Below, piece after piece: positions 8,994 to 16,977 of a DNA stretch of 32,554 nucleotides; position 1 is the stretch's first letter, and every line of letters begins with the position of its first letter. Both the position numbers and the translations under genes were made by a program. Below the pieces are notes generated by a model, which saw only the letters and a list, made by a program, of their open reading frames with translations, ran no database searches and was not told where the DNA came from. The stretch covers positions 1 through 32,554 of the forward strand of contig JACPWY010000066.1 of NCBI GenBank assembly GCA_016196825.1, written 5' to 3'. Source of the stretch: Deltaproteobacteria bacterium (GTDB taxonomy: Bacteria > Bdellovibrionota > FAC87 > UBA2466).

Positions 8994-10670
8994 TTATTCA
9001 AACGGGATGTAGCTGGAAAAGGGAGTGAGAACGCGGGACAAATCGCCCATTGTGTAGGGGCGTTTTGGACTGGCTAGCTTTTTCAAATGGGCGTCGCCAT
9101 TTCGCGGATGCTCTCTCACGGTACGATAGTGCTCCGGGGCCCCGGCACTCCCCTTCAAATCACAGCAGCGAGCCAAGAACAGCAGCGTTTCGAAATACTC
9201 GGGCGGCAAATGTTCGCCGTAATTCTTTTTTGCGGCCGCGACTCCACCTTCGAGCCAAGCCTCGGCGAGATCCCACTTCCCCCGTTTCATGGCAAGAACT
9301 CCGCCCACCAGAGCGGCCTCCGTCGATACGTGGGAGGTCAAAGTTCGCTCAACGTATTCGAGCGCGGCCATGTCATCTCCATCAAAGGAGGCCTTGAAAC
9401 CCAAAACAAAGTTCTCCTTTGCGGCCTTTACATTCGAGTCCTGGAATTGGTAGCCCGCGAGCGTTCGTCCGGTCTTCCCCTCACGACCTTGAAAAATCTC
9501 ACCGAGATCAAATTCCGTATAGCCCCGCAGGTGAATCGGGCAATCACCCTCAGCCACCCACGCCTTCATAGCCCCCAGATCGAGCAGCACCGATTGAACG
9601 TTGAACACCTGAGAGACGGTCCGATTAGCCATCTTCTCTTTTCCGGAAAACCCATCGACATGTTCACTCAAGTAACGGCACGCCAATTCAGGTGTCACCG
9701 CCTCACGGACGTTGTTTTCCAGACGAGTACGACGCCAATAGTTGTCCCAGTTCATTCGACTGGTCGTCGCGTAACCGGCTTGTCGACAGTTGGGCGTCTG
9801 AAAATAGTTCGAGTGGGCCATCGTCCCCTGACGATCATGAAGTCGCACCACGCCGCGAGAACGGGGATCACATTCAAAAATCGCCGCCTCCCCCGTTTTC
9901 CCATCGCCAATGAGAAAGGCCCAGGCTGCGGACACCCGTGCATTTTCCAGAAGGTTCTCGGCCTCCTGAATGGTTCGAGCGTTCTCGAGAATCTGCTCGG
10001 CGATCACAAAAGGAGGAGTCCCGCTGAACGAATAGTTGCGCCCGTAATGTTGGTGAAGCGCCACACTCAGCTGCGCCTCATTGACACCGGTCACTCCACA
10101 CATGGGCACGCCAGCAGTCGTAAACCCAATGTACTTGAGGCCCGCCGTCATCTTGGTCATCTGAATCACCGGATAACGATCCCAATAGGCCACCCCCGGA
10201 AAATCAAGGTTTCGGCCATGCAAAAGAGAATCTCCCTTTGCAAAAAAACTCGAGCAGCCAAACAGGGGAGGATCCGATGCCGGTATCACTGAAAGCGGCC
10301 TCAACTGGGCGCTCATTGAAAGGAGGATCGGCATCATGTCTGGAAGAACAGTCGAGCGAACAAGTTCGCGGTAGCGCCGATCATCTCCCCCGGACAGACC
10401 GGCGATGAGCGCTCGCGCCGTTTCGGGCAACTGCCCGGCAAGCCGTCCGATGAGGAGCGGGTCGATGAGCTTTCCCACGATGGAAAAGATGAGCTTGCGG
10501 GCTCCGGCTAACTCGGGGTTCATCATCCTGTTCCAGAAAGACGAATAAAAACCGGCCATCCCCTGCACGATCTCTTCGCCCACCGCCTCGGCGTGTTGAC
10601 GCCCAACCTCATAGGGAGTCCCCGAGAGGTGGAGAACGCGAATCGGTCGAGAGGGGTACGGGTGTGACAT
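8994..10670 (-). CDS. C45-family Ntn hydrolase (acyltransferase/peptidase-like)
   Basis: 558 residues from ATG at 10670 (MSHPYPSRPIRV). The frame stays open to 10838, but that would overlap the divergent gene at 10729, and homology-like sequence starts at HLSGTPYEVGRQHAE. The family core is visible: FGC139SSFF, with Gly-Cys as the expected autocleavage site and nucleophile, then LLHGRNLDFPG, then GVTGVNEAQLSVALHQHY. Members of this group (penicillin acylase-like, acyl-CoA:6-APA acyltransferase, phospholipase B-like) cleave or form amide bonds after self-processing at the Cys. The last ~120 residues are helical and TPR-like (AALVGGVLAMKRGKWDLAEAWLE), an add-on to the usual ~350-400-residue enzyme. 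No signal peptide or good ribosome site is seen at this start. The substrate is unknown. Confidence 0.8.
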   Translation of the reverse strand: MSHPYPSRPIRVLHLSGTPYEVGRQHAEAVGEEIVQGMAGFYSSFWNRMMNPELAGARKLIFSIVGKLIDPLLIGRLAGQLPETARALIAGLSGGDDRRYRELVRSTVLPDMMPILLSMSAQLRPLSVIPASDPPLFGCSSFFAKGDSLLHGRNLDFPGVAYWDRYPVIQMTKMTAGLKYIGFTTAGVPMCGVTGVNEAQLSVALHQHYGRNYSFSGTPPFVIAEQILENARTIQEAENLLENARVSAAWAFLIGDGKTGEAAIFECDPRSRGVVRLHDRQGTMAHSNYFQTPNCRQAGYATTSRMNWDNYWRRTRLENNVREAVTPELACRYLSEHVDGFSGKEKMANRTVSQVFNVQSVLLDLGAMKAWVAEGDCPIHLRGYTEFDLGEIFQGREGKTGRTLAGYQFQDSNVKAAKENFVLGFKASFDGDDMAALEYVERTLTSHVSTEAALVGGVLAMKRGKWDLAEAWLEGGVAAAKKNYGEHLPPEYFETLLFLARCCDLKGSAGAPEHYRTVREHPRNGDAHLKKLASPKRPYTMGDLSRVLTPFSSYIPFE

Positions 10671-10728
10671 AGGGGGCAGCCGGAAGTATACTGGCTTTTC
10701 TAGGGATTGAGAAACTCCGGGAACGCCT
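10671..10728. promoter_or_regulatory. Short divergent intergenic promoter region with palindromic TATACT
   Basis: 58 bp separate the divergent starts of the C45 hydrolase and the membrane-protein operon. The octamer agtatact at about 10684-10691 is palindromic and gives a TATACT -10-like box on both strands. No convincing -35 box was found on either strand, so this is a weak call. Confidence 0.3.
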
Positions 10729-11436
10729 ATGCCATTCACCATTCTGCGAAATAGCTTGTCCTTGGCAATTCCGGTTCTCAGGCGCAATTGGCTCTTGATT
10801 CTTTTTCTGCAGATTCCACTCGCTGTGAGTGAGTTCACTCAGGAATTCCTCGGTGTGAATGATGCGGTTCAGCCCTCCGCCGTGGCGATCGCTATCGTAC
10901 TGCCTGTTTTTTTCATAATGTCTTTTTTTTCGAGCGCCCTCACCTTCGCCGCAGTTCAGATCGCGGAATCCAAAGGAAGCGTCTTGCTCGCTGAAATCTG
11001 GGAGAGCGTGAGCCCCAAGCTAGGAGCCCTGCTTCTGGCGAGCCTCGTGGTCGGCGTCATATCCGGGATTGGACTCGTCGCTCTGATTCTGCCGGGGCTC
11101 GTTTTGATGACCTATTTTCTCTTCGTCCCGCACACCATAATCGCTGACCCGCCGGTGTCGCTCTGGGCGGTGGTCACGCGCTCGAAGCGCCTCGCCTTTG
11201 GCCACTTCGTCCTCTCTTTCCTCCTAGTGCTTTTATCGTTTGGACTCTCAACGTTGCTCTTTCTTCTGGGCGAACAATTCGGCACCTACTTGGGTGCATG
11301 GGGATCTGATGAATTCAGCCGCCGGCTTCTTCTGCTCACCCTGCGCTGTCTCTTCTCCATAGCCGGGGGCGGACTCGTCGATGTGATTATTTCGACGTAC
11401 TTCCTGACATTAAGAAGGTTTTCGGAGGCACGATGA
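10729..11436 (+). CDS. Multi-pass inner-membrane protein
   Basis: 235 residues, ATG with GGGA about 8 bp upstream. Hydrophobic segments lie near 18-35, 50-75, 95-130, 155-178 and 200-225, so five or six membrane helices are likely. The helix pair GVISGIGLVALILPGLVLMTY followed by a (V)TRSKRLAFGHF loop resembles the YciC/DUF975 and glycerophosphodiester-phosphodiesterase membrane-domain group, in which a short amphipathic segment follows a Gly-Pro-rich hairpin. The biochemical role is unknown in those families too. Its stop overlaps the TldD start by 4 bp (ATGA), indicating translational coupling with the TldD/TldE pair. It might hold or deliver a membrane or peptide substrate, but that is only inference. 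Confidence 0.8.
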   Translation: MPFTILRNSLSLAIPVLRRNWLLILFLQIPLAVSEFTQEFLGVNDAVQPSAVAIAIVLPVFFIMSFFSSALTFAAVQIAESKGSVLLAEIWESVSPKLGALLLASLVVGVISGIGLVALILPGLVLMTYFLFVPHTIIADPPVSLWAVVTRSKRLAFGHFVLSFLLVLLSFGLSTLLFLLGEQFGTYLGAWGSDEFSRRLLLLTLRCLFSIAGGGLVDVIISTYFLTLRRFSEAR

Positions 11437-12833
11437 AGGATTTAGCCGAACGCATGGAACGATTGGCCCAATCCACCCCCCACTGGGTGGAGATGCGCTA
11501 CCACAAACGACGCACCCAATCCCTCGTGGTCCAGAAGGGGCTTGTGAAGGGGGTCAGATCCAACACCACGAGCGGCGTTGGCATTCGGGTTCTGGTCGAT
11601 GGCGCGTGGGGCTTTTCAGCCGTCTCAGAGACTGATCCCGCTTCTCTTGAGAAGGCTCTCAAGCAGGCGATTAGTTGTGCTTCTCTCATCAGCGCGCTCA
11701 AACAGGTGGGCGTGAAGGCCCTTCCTGCGGTAGCGTTGGCGCGTGGAGAGTTCAAGATCCCCGGGTACGATGAACTTGACCAGATGCCGCTCTCGCAAAA
11801 GCTTGAGCTCGCGCTTGGGGCCGAGGCCCGAACTCGCGCGCAATCCCCCACGATTCAGTCGGCCAATTGCGGCTACTCCGAAATGTTCGAAGACAAGATT
11901 GTCACCACCAGTGATGGCGCGCGAGCAACCACTCGTTTGGCCAGAAATGAATTGCGATTGTCGGCGATGGCAGAGGGCCGCGGCGAGATGGCCGAGGGCC
12001 ACCACAATGTGGGGCGCACGGGCCCCTGGAGCTGCCTTTTCTCTGAAAATTCACTCGATCAGCTCTCCGAAGATGCCGCTCGCCTAGCGGTCGATCTCTT
12101 AAAAGCGGCGCACATCCCGGGCGGCCTCTCCACCCTCATTCTCTCCCCCGCTATGGTGGGGCTCCTCTCCCACGAAGCCATCGGCCACACTGTTGAGGCC
12201 GATTTCGTTCTGTCGGGCAGCGTGGCGAACGGAAAAATTGGCCAGCGGGTGGCAAGCGATCTGGTCACACTCAGCGACAGCGGCCTGGTGCCCGGCTCCG
12301 ACTTCGCCGGCGGAGCACTCCAGGTTGACGACGAGGGTGTCCCCACCGAGCGCACCGTGATCATCAAAAATGGCAAACTCAACTCATACCTTCACAATCG
12401 GGAGTCGGCGGCCCTCTTTCAGGTGGCCCCGACAGGCAATGCCCGCGCCTGGCTCTATAGTGATGAGCCGCTCATTCGAATGCGAAACACCTATATTGAA
12501 CCCGGGACTCAGTCGCTCGAAGAGATCATCAATTCCACTGCGGACGGCTACCTTGTGGATGGCGCACTTGGCGGACAGGCCGACGCCACCGGAGAGTTCA
12601 TGTTCGGCGCGCAGAAGGTCACCCGCATTCAGAGTGGTAAACTGGGAGAGGTTTTCCGCGGAGCCACGATTTCCGGCCAGGCGTTCGATGTGCTCTCAAC
12701 GGTCGATGCAGTCTCTCAGGAATTCAGACTCGATCTTGGCTCGGGTTATTGCGGCAAGGGCCAACCCGCGAAGGTTGACGCCGGAGGCCCCTACATCCGC
12801 TGCAAAGCTCTGATCGGAGGGATGCAGAAATGA
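11433..12833 (+). CDS. tldD: TldD, zinc metallopeptidase subunit
   Basis: 466 residues. H247EAIGH252 is the TldD form of the HExxxH zinc motif, followed by VEADF, and C440 in GYCGKGQP supplies the third ligand, as in E. coli TldD. In the family, TldD carries the active site and pairs with TldE in a cytoplasmic heterodimer that degrades unfolded peptides and matures microcin B17 and CcdA-type substrates. The length matches the family (about 460-480). The gene overlaps its upstream and downstream neighbours by 4 bp each, so membrane protein, tldD and tldE form one coupled operon. All metal-site residues are present, so it should be active. Confidence 0.95.
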   Translation: MKDLAERMERLAQSTPHWVEMRYHKRRTQSLVVQKGLVKGVRSNTTSGVGIRVLVDGAWGFSAVSETDPASLEKALKQAISCASLISALKQVGVKALPAVALARGEFKIPGYDELDQMPLSQKLELALGAEARTRAQSPTIQSANCGYSEMFEDKIVTTSDGARATTRLARNELRLSAMAEGRGEMAEGHHNVGRTGPWSCLFSENSLDQLSEDAARLAVDLLKAAHIPGGLSTLILSPAMVGLLSHEAIGHTVEADFVLSGSVANGKIGQRVASDLVTLSDSGLVPGSDFAGGALQVDDEGVPTERTVIIKNGKLNSYLHNRESAALFQVAPTGNARAWLYSDEPLIRMRNTYIEPGTQSLEEIINSTADGYLVDGALGGQADATGEFMFGAQKVTRIQSGKLGEVFRGATISGQAFDVLSTVDAVSQEFRLDLGSGYCGKGQPAKVDAGGPYIRCKALIGGMQK

Positions 12834-14221
12834 GCCAACCACTCGAAAAGGAGATCGACTCCTTAGAAAAAGCAGCGGAACGCCTCATCGACCTGGCGCT
12901 CAAGGGCGGCGCCGACTCTGCTGAGGTCTGCGCCTCCTTTGCCCGCGCCACGCGAATTGGGATGGAGAAACAGGACTTCCACCTGGGGTCGTCCGAGTCT
13001 AGCTACCAGGTCGGTCTTCGGGTTCTTATCGGTGACAAACAGGGATTCTCCTCCTGCAATACCCTCAGCGCCGATGTCTTGAAGGCCACGGCCCAAAAAG
13101 CTGTGGAGATCGGGAAGGTCTCCCCAGGAAATAAATATTTCAAAATCCTCGGCAGCACGAATGTCCCCAAGGAGGCGCCGGTTGAGGAGCTCTGGGACAA
13201 CGCTCTCGCCGAGCTTTCGCTCCAGACTCAAAAGGACTGGGCTCAGGTGCTTTTCACCGAAGCCACAAGGGACAAACGTTTCCGACTGAATGAGGCGTCG
13301 GTCTCAGTGGCCGCCGGCACCTCTCTTCTCGTGAACTCCCTCGGCACTCACAGGATTGAAAGCCAGACAGACGCGGGCTGGAGTGTGATGGGCATGGCTA
13401 TCGATGGAGAAAATATTACAAGCTTTGATTACTTCTCCCGCCTCGCGCGCAAAGCTGGAAAAGCGCCAGCCGAAATCCAGGAATCGGTCCGTCAATTTCG
13501 CGATGGCATGGTGGCGAGCCTCAACCACGGCCCCGCCCACAACTACCGAGGGCTCGTTGCCTTCGCCCCCCGCGCCCTAATGGATATTTTCGTCTCGGCC
13601 CTGGACTACCATCTCAACGGCCGAAACGTTCTCGAAGGCACTAGCCGTTGGAAGAAATCCATGATCGGAAGTGAGGTCACGGCCACGGCGTTCACCCTCA
13701 AGGACTCTCCTTGGGACACCGGTCGCACAGGCGCCACCTTCTTTGACCGAGAAGGCACTCCCACAAGCCCCCGCGTCCTGATCGCCCAAGGACAACTCGA
13801 AGGGCTGCTTCTGGACAACTACTCGGGCCTGGGGCTTGGTCTTTCGACCACCGGCAACGCGAGCGGTGGCCCGGCCACTCCTCCTGGCGTAGCTAGCCAC
13901 AGCCTTTCTCTCGAGGGTGGAACAAAACCATGGACGGACCTCCTGCGAGAGTCGGCCCCTGCGGAGCTCCTTCTCGTGCACCGATTTTCCGGCCAGAGTG
14001 ACCCGGTGACGGGAGATTTTTCGGGCGTTGCTAAAGGCGCCCAGTGGCTCAAGGGCGGAGAAGCCAGCCACTACGTCCGAGAAACGCTCATTTCCGGAAA
14101 TATCTTCGAAGTTCTGCGCAAGTGTGTTGGTCTTTCGAAGGAGATTTCGGTGATCGACTCAAACGAAGCCAGTCCCCACGCTCTGCTGGATGGTGTGTCT
14201 GTAACGAGTTCAGGGAAGTAA
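12830..14221 (+). CDS. pmbA: TldE/PmbA, non-catalytic partner of TldD
   Basis: 463 residues, start overlapping the tldD stop (ATGA). It belongs to the PmbA/TldE half of the family: no HExxxH motif, an N-terminal ADSAEV segment with QVGLRVLIGDKQGFSS, and the C-terminal PVTGDFSGVAKGAQWLKGG...ISGNIFEVL block typical of PmbA. In characterised systems this subunit completes the chamber around the TldD active site. Adjacent tldD-tldE with translational overlap fits equal production of the two subunits. A strong intrinsic terminator about 160 bp downstream probably ends the operon. Confidence 0.93.
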   Translation: MSQPLEKEIDSLEKAAERLIDLALKGGADSAEVCASFARATRIGMEKQDFHLGSSESSYQVGLRVLIGDKQGFSSCNTLSADVLKATAQKAVEIGKVSPGNKYFKILGSTNVPKEAPVEELWDNALAELSLQTQKDWAQVLFTEATRDKRFRLNEASVSVAAGTSLLVNSLGTHRIESQTDAGWSVMGMAIDGENITSFDYFSRLARKAGKAPAEIQESVRQFRDGMVASLNHGPAHNYRGLVAFAPRALMDIFVSALDYHLNGRNVLEGTSRWKKSMIGSEVTATAFTLKDSPWDTGRTGATFFDREGTPTSPRVLIAQGQLEGLLLDNYSGLGLGLSTTGNASGGPATPPGVASHSLSLEGGTKPWTDLLRESAPAELLLVHRFSGQSDPVTGDFSGVAKGAQWLKGGEASHYVRETLISGNIFEVLRKCVGLSKEISVIDSNEASPHALLDGVSVTSSGK

Positions 14222-14343
14222 CCAACTGATATGCTTGCCATTTGAGAGTTCGATAAAGTATTTCTTATTTTCGTGTATTTTTCCCTTGCGGATCAATGAC
14301 GCCTGGCATAAAAACCCTTTGCTTTTGACGAGCTTAAAGAAGA

Positions 14344-14366
14344 TTACGTACCCCCAAGGTACGTAA
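14344..14366 (+). other. Perfect 9-bp hairpin upstream of the terminator
   Basis: ttacgtacc (14344-14352) and ggtacgtaa (14358-14366) are exact inverted repeats with a 5-nt loop. No U-tract follows. It lies 15 bp before the terminator stem, so the two hairpins could form the body of a short structured RNA or a 3'-UTR element that stabilises the tldDE message. Confidence 0.5.
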
Positions 14367-14380
14367 GCCCCCAACCCATG

Positions 14381-14427
14381 TAAGGGACGATCCCGGTTTA
14401 AGATCGGGGTCGTCCCTTAGTTTTTTT
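14381..14427 (+). terminator. Strong rho-independent terminator after the tldD-pmbA operon
   Basis: Arms 14381-14395 and 14405-14419 pair over 15 bp with a single G-U wobble around a 9-nt loop, followed by one G and seven T (14421-14427). This is the clearest intrinsic terminator in the window. It separates the tldD/pmbA operon from ffh. The rest of 14222-14487 holds the 9-bp hairpin and AT-rich DNA with no coding sign. Confidence 0.9.
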
Positions 14428-14452
14428 GGGGCCACCAATAGCTCAAGGCTCA

Positions 14453-14481
14453 TTGCCGTTTGCACTGTCTCCCTTTAAAAA
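14453..14481 (+). promoter_or_regulatory. Candidate ffh promoter, possibly nearly leaderless
   Basis: TTGCCG (14453-14458), a 17-bp spacer and TAAAAA (14476-14481) fit a sigma-70-like pattern just after the terminator. The predicted transcription start would be at or next to the ffh ATG (14488), and the region before that ATG has no clear Shine-Dalgarno. The match is partial and the call is weak. Confidence 0.3.
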
Positions 14482-14487
14482 CGAGTC

Positions 14488-15816
14488 ATGTTCGATTCAC
14501 TCACTGAAAAACTGCTAGGCGCACTGCGAAGTTTCAACGGAAAAAGTCGAATCTCAGAAGAAATCCTCGATGAAACCTGCCGTCAACTGAGGACCAGCCT
14601 TCTCGAGGCCGACGTGCACGTGCGGGTGGTGAAGGATTTTGTCGATGCCGTTCGATCGAAGGCCGCCCAGCAGAATATTCAGAAAAGTTTGGATGCCGAA
14701 CGGCAACTGATTCGCATCATCTATCACGAACTCGCTCACATCATGGGTGGCAAGGCGACCGCGCTCAATTTTCGCGTCCGCCCGCCGGCCGTTTTTGTGG
14801 TGGTAGGCCTTCAGGGCAGCGGCAAGACAACTAGTCTCATCAAATTGGCGCAGTATATTCGCGCCCGCGAGAAAAAGAGTATCCTTGTCGCTTCGCTCGA
14901 CGTCTACCGTCCCGCCGCCATCGAACAACTGAAGATTTTGGCGGACGGCGTGAACATCAAGACTTTCGATAACACCTCCGTTACATCCGTTCGCGATCGG
15001 GCCATTCTCGCCAAGGAAGAGGCCATTAAAGGGCTGTATGACTGTCTCCTCGTTGACACCGCAGGGCGCCTGCACATCGACGATAATCTCATGGACGAAT
15101 TGGGTGAACTCAACACTCTCTTTGATCCAGCCGAGACGCTCCTTGTCGTCGACTCGATGACGGGACAAGACGCCGTCACAGTCGCCACCACGTTCCAGGA
15201 ACGGGTGCCGCTCACCGGCGTGATTCTCACCAAACTCGACGGCGACACGCGCGGTGGAGCCGCGCTCTCCGTGAAGGCGGTCACCGGCTGTCCGATCAAA
15301 TTTGTCGGTACGGGTGAGAAACCTGAGGACTTTGAGGTTTTCCACCCCGATCGCTTCGCTTCGCGCATCCTTGACATGGGCGACATTCTCTCGCTCGCCG
15401 AGAAAGCGCAGAGCACGATCGAACCGGAAGAGGCAGAACGACTGGCTAAAAAGGTCAAGAAGAACGCCTTCTCCCTCGGCGACTTTTACAACCATCTCCA
15501 GCAGATCAAGAAGATGGGCTCATTTGAAAACCTCATCAAGTTTCTCCCGGGTATGGGTCAGGTGTCTAAGCAGCTCCAGGGGATGGCCCCCCCAGACACA
15601 GAGCTCAAGAAGATTGAAGCCATCATTCTTTCCATGACCCCGTCTGAACGCACCGATCATAACATTCTCGATGGCAGTAGGAGGCGCCGGATCGCGGCGG
15701 GGAGCGGCACCAAGGTGGAGGACGTGAACCGGCTGATGAAGCAGTTCCTGGAAGCTCGTAAGATGATGACCCGACTCACAAAATCCCCTATGGGCAAACG
15801 GCGGGCTCTATGGTAA
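14488..15816 (+). CDS. ffh: Signal recognition particle GTPase Ffh (SRP54)
   Basis: 442 residues in the expected N-G-M order: a helical N domain (1-85), then the G domain with GLQGSGKT (107-114), DVYRPAAIEQL, DTAGR and TKLDGDTRGG, then the Met-rich M domain (about 300-435) with the SRP RNA-binding GSRRRRIAAGSG turn. Ffh binds signal sequences and 4.5S RNA and targets ribosomes to the FtsY receptor. The usual C-terminal Met/Gly tail is short here but the fold is complete. It is followed 28 bp later by rpsP, the common ffh-rpsP-(khpA)-rimM-trmD order. No 4.5S RNA gene was recognised in the window. Confidence 0.98.
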   Translation: MFDSLTEKLLGALRSFNGKSRISEEILDETCRQLRTSLLEADVHVRVVKDFVDAVRSKAAQQNIQKSLDAERQLIRIIYHELAHIMGGKATALNFRVRPPAVFVVVGLQGSGKTTSLIKLAQYIRAREKKSILVASLDVYRPAAIEQLKILADGVNIKTFDNTSVTSVRDRAILAKEEAIKGLYDCLLVDTAGRLHIDDNLMDELGELNTLFDPAETLLVVDSMTGQDAVTVATTFQERVPLTGVILTKLDGDTRGGAALSVKAVTGCPIKFVGTGEKPEDFEVFHPDRFASRILDMGDILSLAEKAQSTIEPEEAERLAKKVKKNAFSLGDFYNHLQQIKKMGSFENLIKFLPGMGQVSKQLQGMAPPDTELKKIEAIILSMTPSERTDHNILDGSRRRRIAAGSGTKVEDVNRLMKQFLEARKMMTRLTKSPMGKRRALW

Positions 15817-15844
15817 TCATTTGGGTTTTTAGGAGACCTCTTCT

Positions 15845-16204
15845 ATGACAGTCATTCGCTTCGCTCGGCACGGCACCAAGAAGCGCCCCGTTTTTCGAAT
15901 CGTAGTTCAGAACAAGACCTCCCCGCGAGATGGAAAATTCATTGAGCATCTGGGAAACTTCGCCCCGCAGGCCAAGGACGCCGCAACGGCCCACACAGTG
16001 GACAAGGTTCGCCTCCAGTATTGGCTCGGCGTTGGCGCCCAGCCGTCCACCTCGGTCCGCACCCATTTGAGAGGCGTCTTTGCAGAGTTCCGGGGAACAC
16101 CGGCTGTTGCAACGGCTCCGCCCGCCGCCCAGAAAGCTGAAAAAATGGCAGAGACCAGTGCCGATGCTCCCAAGAAAAAGACCGCAAAGAAAGAGTCCAA
16201 GTAA
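15845..16204 (+). CDS. rpsP: 30S ribosomal protein S16
   Basis: 119 residues, ATG with AGGAG about 9 bp upstream. The first ~82 residues are a standard S16 (MTVIRFARHGTKKRPVFRIVV, then DGKFIEHLGNF and the VDKVRLQYWLGVGAQPS segment). The last ~35 residues are an Ala/Lys/Thr-rich basic tail, common in S16 of several proteobacterial and delta-group lineages and probably contacting rRNA. It sits between ffh and khpA in a translation operon and is only 3 bp from khpA. Confidence 0.97.
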   Translation: MTVIRFARHGTKKRPVFRIVVQNKTSPRDGKFIEHLGNFAPQAKDAATAHTVDKVRLQYWLGVGAQPSTSVRTHLRGVFAEFRGTPAVATAPPAAQKAEKMAETSADAPKKKTAKKESK

Positions 16205-16207
16205 ACC

Positions 16208-16468
16208 GTGTCAAACCCGACGCCACCGAATGAGGAGTTAAAGAATCTCGTCGAGGTTATGGCCAAGGCGCTGGTTGATTTTCCTGATCAGGTGAATGTG
16301 TCTGATGTTGAGGGCGAACAGACAACGGTAATCGAACTTAAGGTCGCACGGGAGGACCTGGGAAAGATTATTGGCAAAGAGGGCCGCACCGCCCGATCGC
16401 TTCGAACCATTCTTGCGGCGGTGTCCACAAAGCTCCGCAAGCGCTCGGTCCTGGAGATCCTAGAATAG
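16208..16468 (+). CDS. khpA: KH-domain RNA-binding protein KhpA
   Basis: 86 residues with a GTG start 3 bp after the rpsP stop. Residues ~13-35 ([18 protein letters not shown]) and the KH core ([27 protein letters not shown]) give the GKIIGKEGR GxxG loop that binds single-stranded RNA. KhpA, often with KhpB/Jag, is an RNA chaperone linked to cell-division and sRNA control in Gram-positives. Its place between rpsP and rimM is conserved across many phyla. The stop overlaps the rimM start by one base. Confidence 0.93.
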   Translation: MSNPTPPNEELKNLVEVMAKALVDFPDQVNVSDVEGEQTTVIELKVAREDLGKIIGKEGRTARSLRTILAAVSTKLRKRSVLEILE

Positions 16469-16977
16469 TGAAGCACCTCAAGTTGGGTCTCATATCCAGG
16501 CCGCACGGCTTAAGGGGGGCATTTGTCCTCAGACAAGACAGCGGCCCCGAATCCCCTATTCAGCATTTGAGCCGAGTATATCTCGCAACGGCCGCGGGCG
16601 TGCAGGGACCGTTCACGGTAGAGGAGGCGGCGCCGCTGAGCCGTGGTTGGAAGATCCAACTCAACGAACTGACCTCACTTGAGGCCGTTGCACCCTTTCT
16701 GGGGGCTGCGGTCTTGGCCGAGCGGGATCATGTGCCAAAGACTGCCGGAAAGGCGGAGTATTTCGTGGAGGATCTCGTGGGACTGGCCGCCTTTGAGGGT
16801 GAGAACCGCCTGGGAGTCATCGCCGGCGTTGAGCCAGGAGGCGGAGCCCCTGACCGGTGGTGGATTCGCCTTGATTCCGGAGGGGAATTAGCGGTACCCG
16901 CAGTGAAGGAATATGTGGAGAAGGTCGAGCTGACCGCAGGTCGAGTCCTTCTTAAGAACACGAATAGACTCCCATGA
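16468..16977 (+). CDS. rimM: 16S rRNA processing/ribosome maturation factor RimM
   Basis: 169 residues, GTG start overlapping the khpA stop by one base. The N-terminal barrel opens with KLGLISRPHGLRGAFVL, the RimM signature (G-I/L-x-x-x-H-G-L-x-G). A PRC-barrel follows with YFVEDLVGLAAF and the C-terminal ELAVPAVKEYVEKVEL segment that packs on S19. RimM helps assemble the 30S head. It overlaps trmD by 4 bp (ATGA), as in many genomes. Confidence 0.95.
   Translation: MKHLKLGLISRPHGLRGAFVLRQDSGPESPIQHLSRVYLATAAGVQGPFTVEEAAPLSRGWKIQLNELTSLEAVAPFLGAAVLAERDHVPKTAGKAEYFVEDLVGLAAFEGENRLGVIAGVEPGGGAPDRWWIRLDSGGELAVPAVKEYVEKVELTAGRVLLKNTNRLP

Noticed and set aside
8982..8995. AGAGCGCTCT palindrome followed by a T-run, terminator-like on the plus strand
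   Set aside because: The palindrome has no loop and a stem of at most 5 bp, and no plus-strand gene ends there.
9087..10292. 401-codon open frame on the plus strand opposite the C45 hydrolase
   Set aside because: A shadow of a gene with clear family motifs. Its translation is Arg/His/Pro-rich without domain signs.
10671..10838. 56-residue N-terminal extension of the C45 hydrolase
   Set aside because: It would overlap the divergent membrane-protein gene by 110 bp, and the added sequence is basic and unlike the family.
14554..15495. 313-codon open frame opposite ffh
   Set aside because: Ffh motifs are unambiguous on the plus strand; the antisense translation shows no family features.
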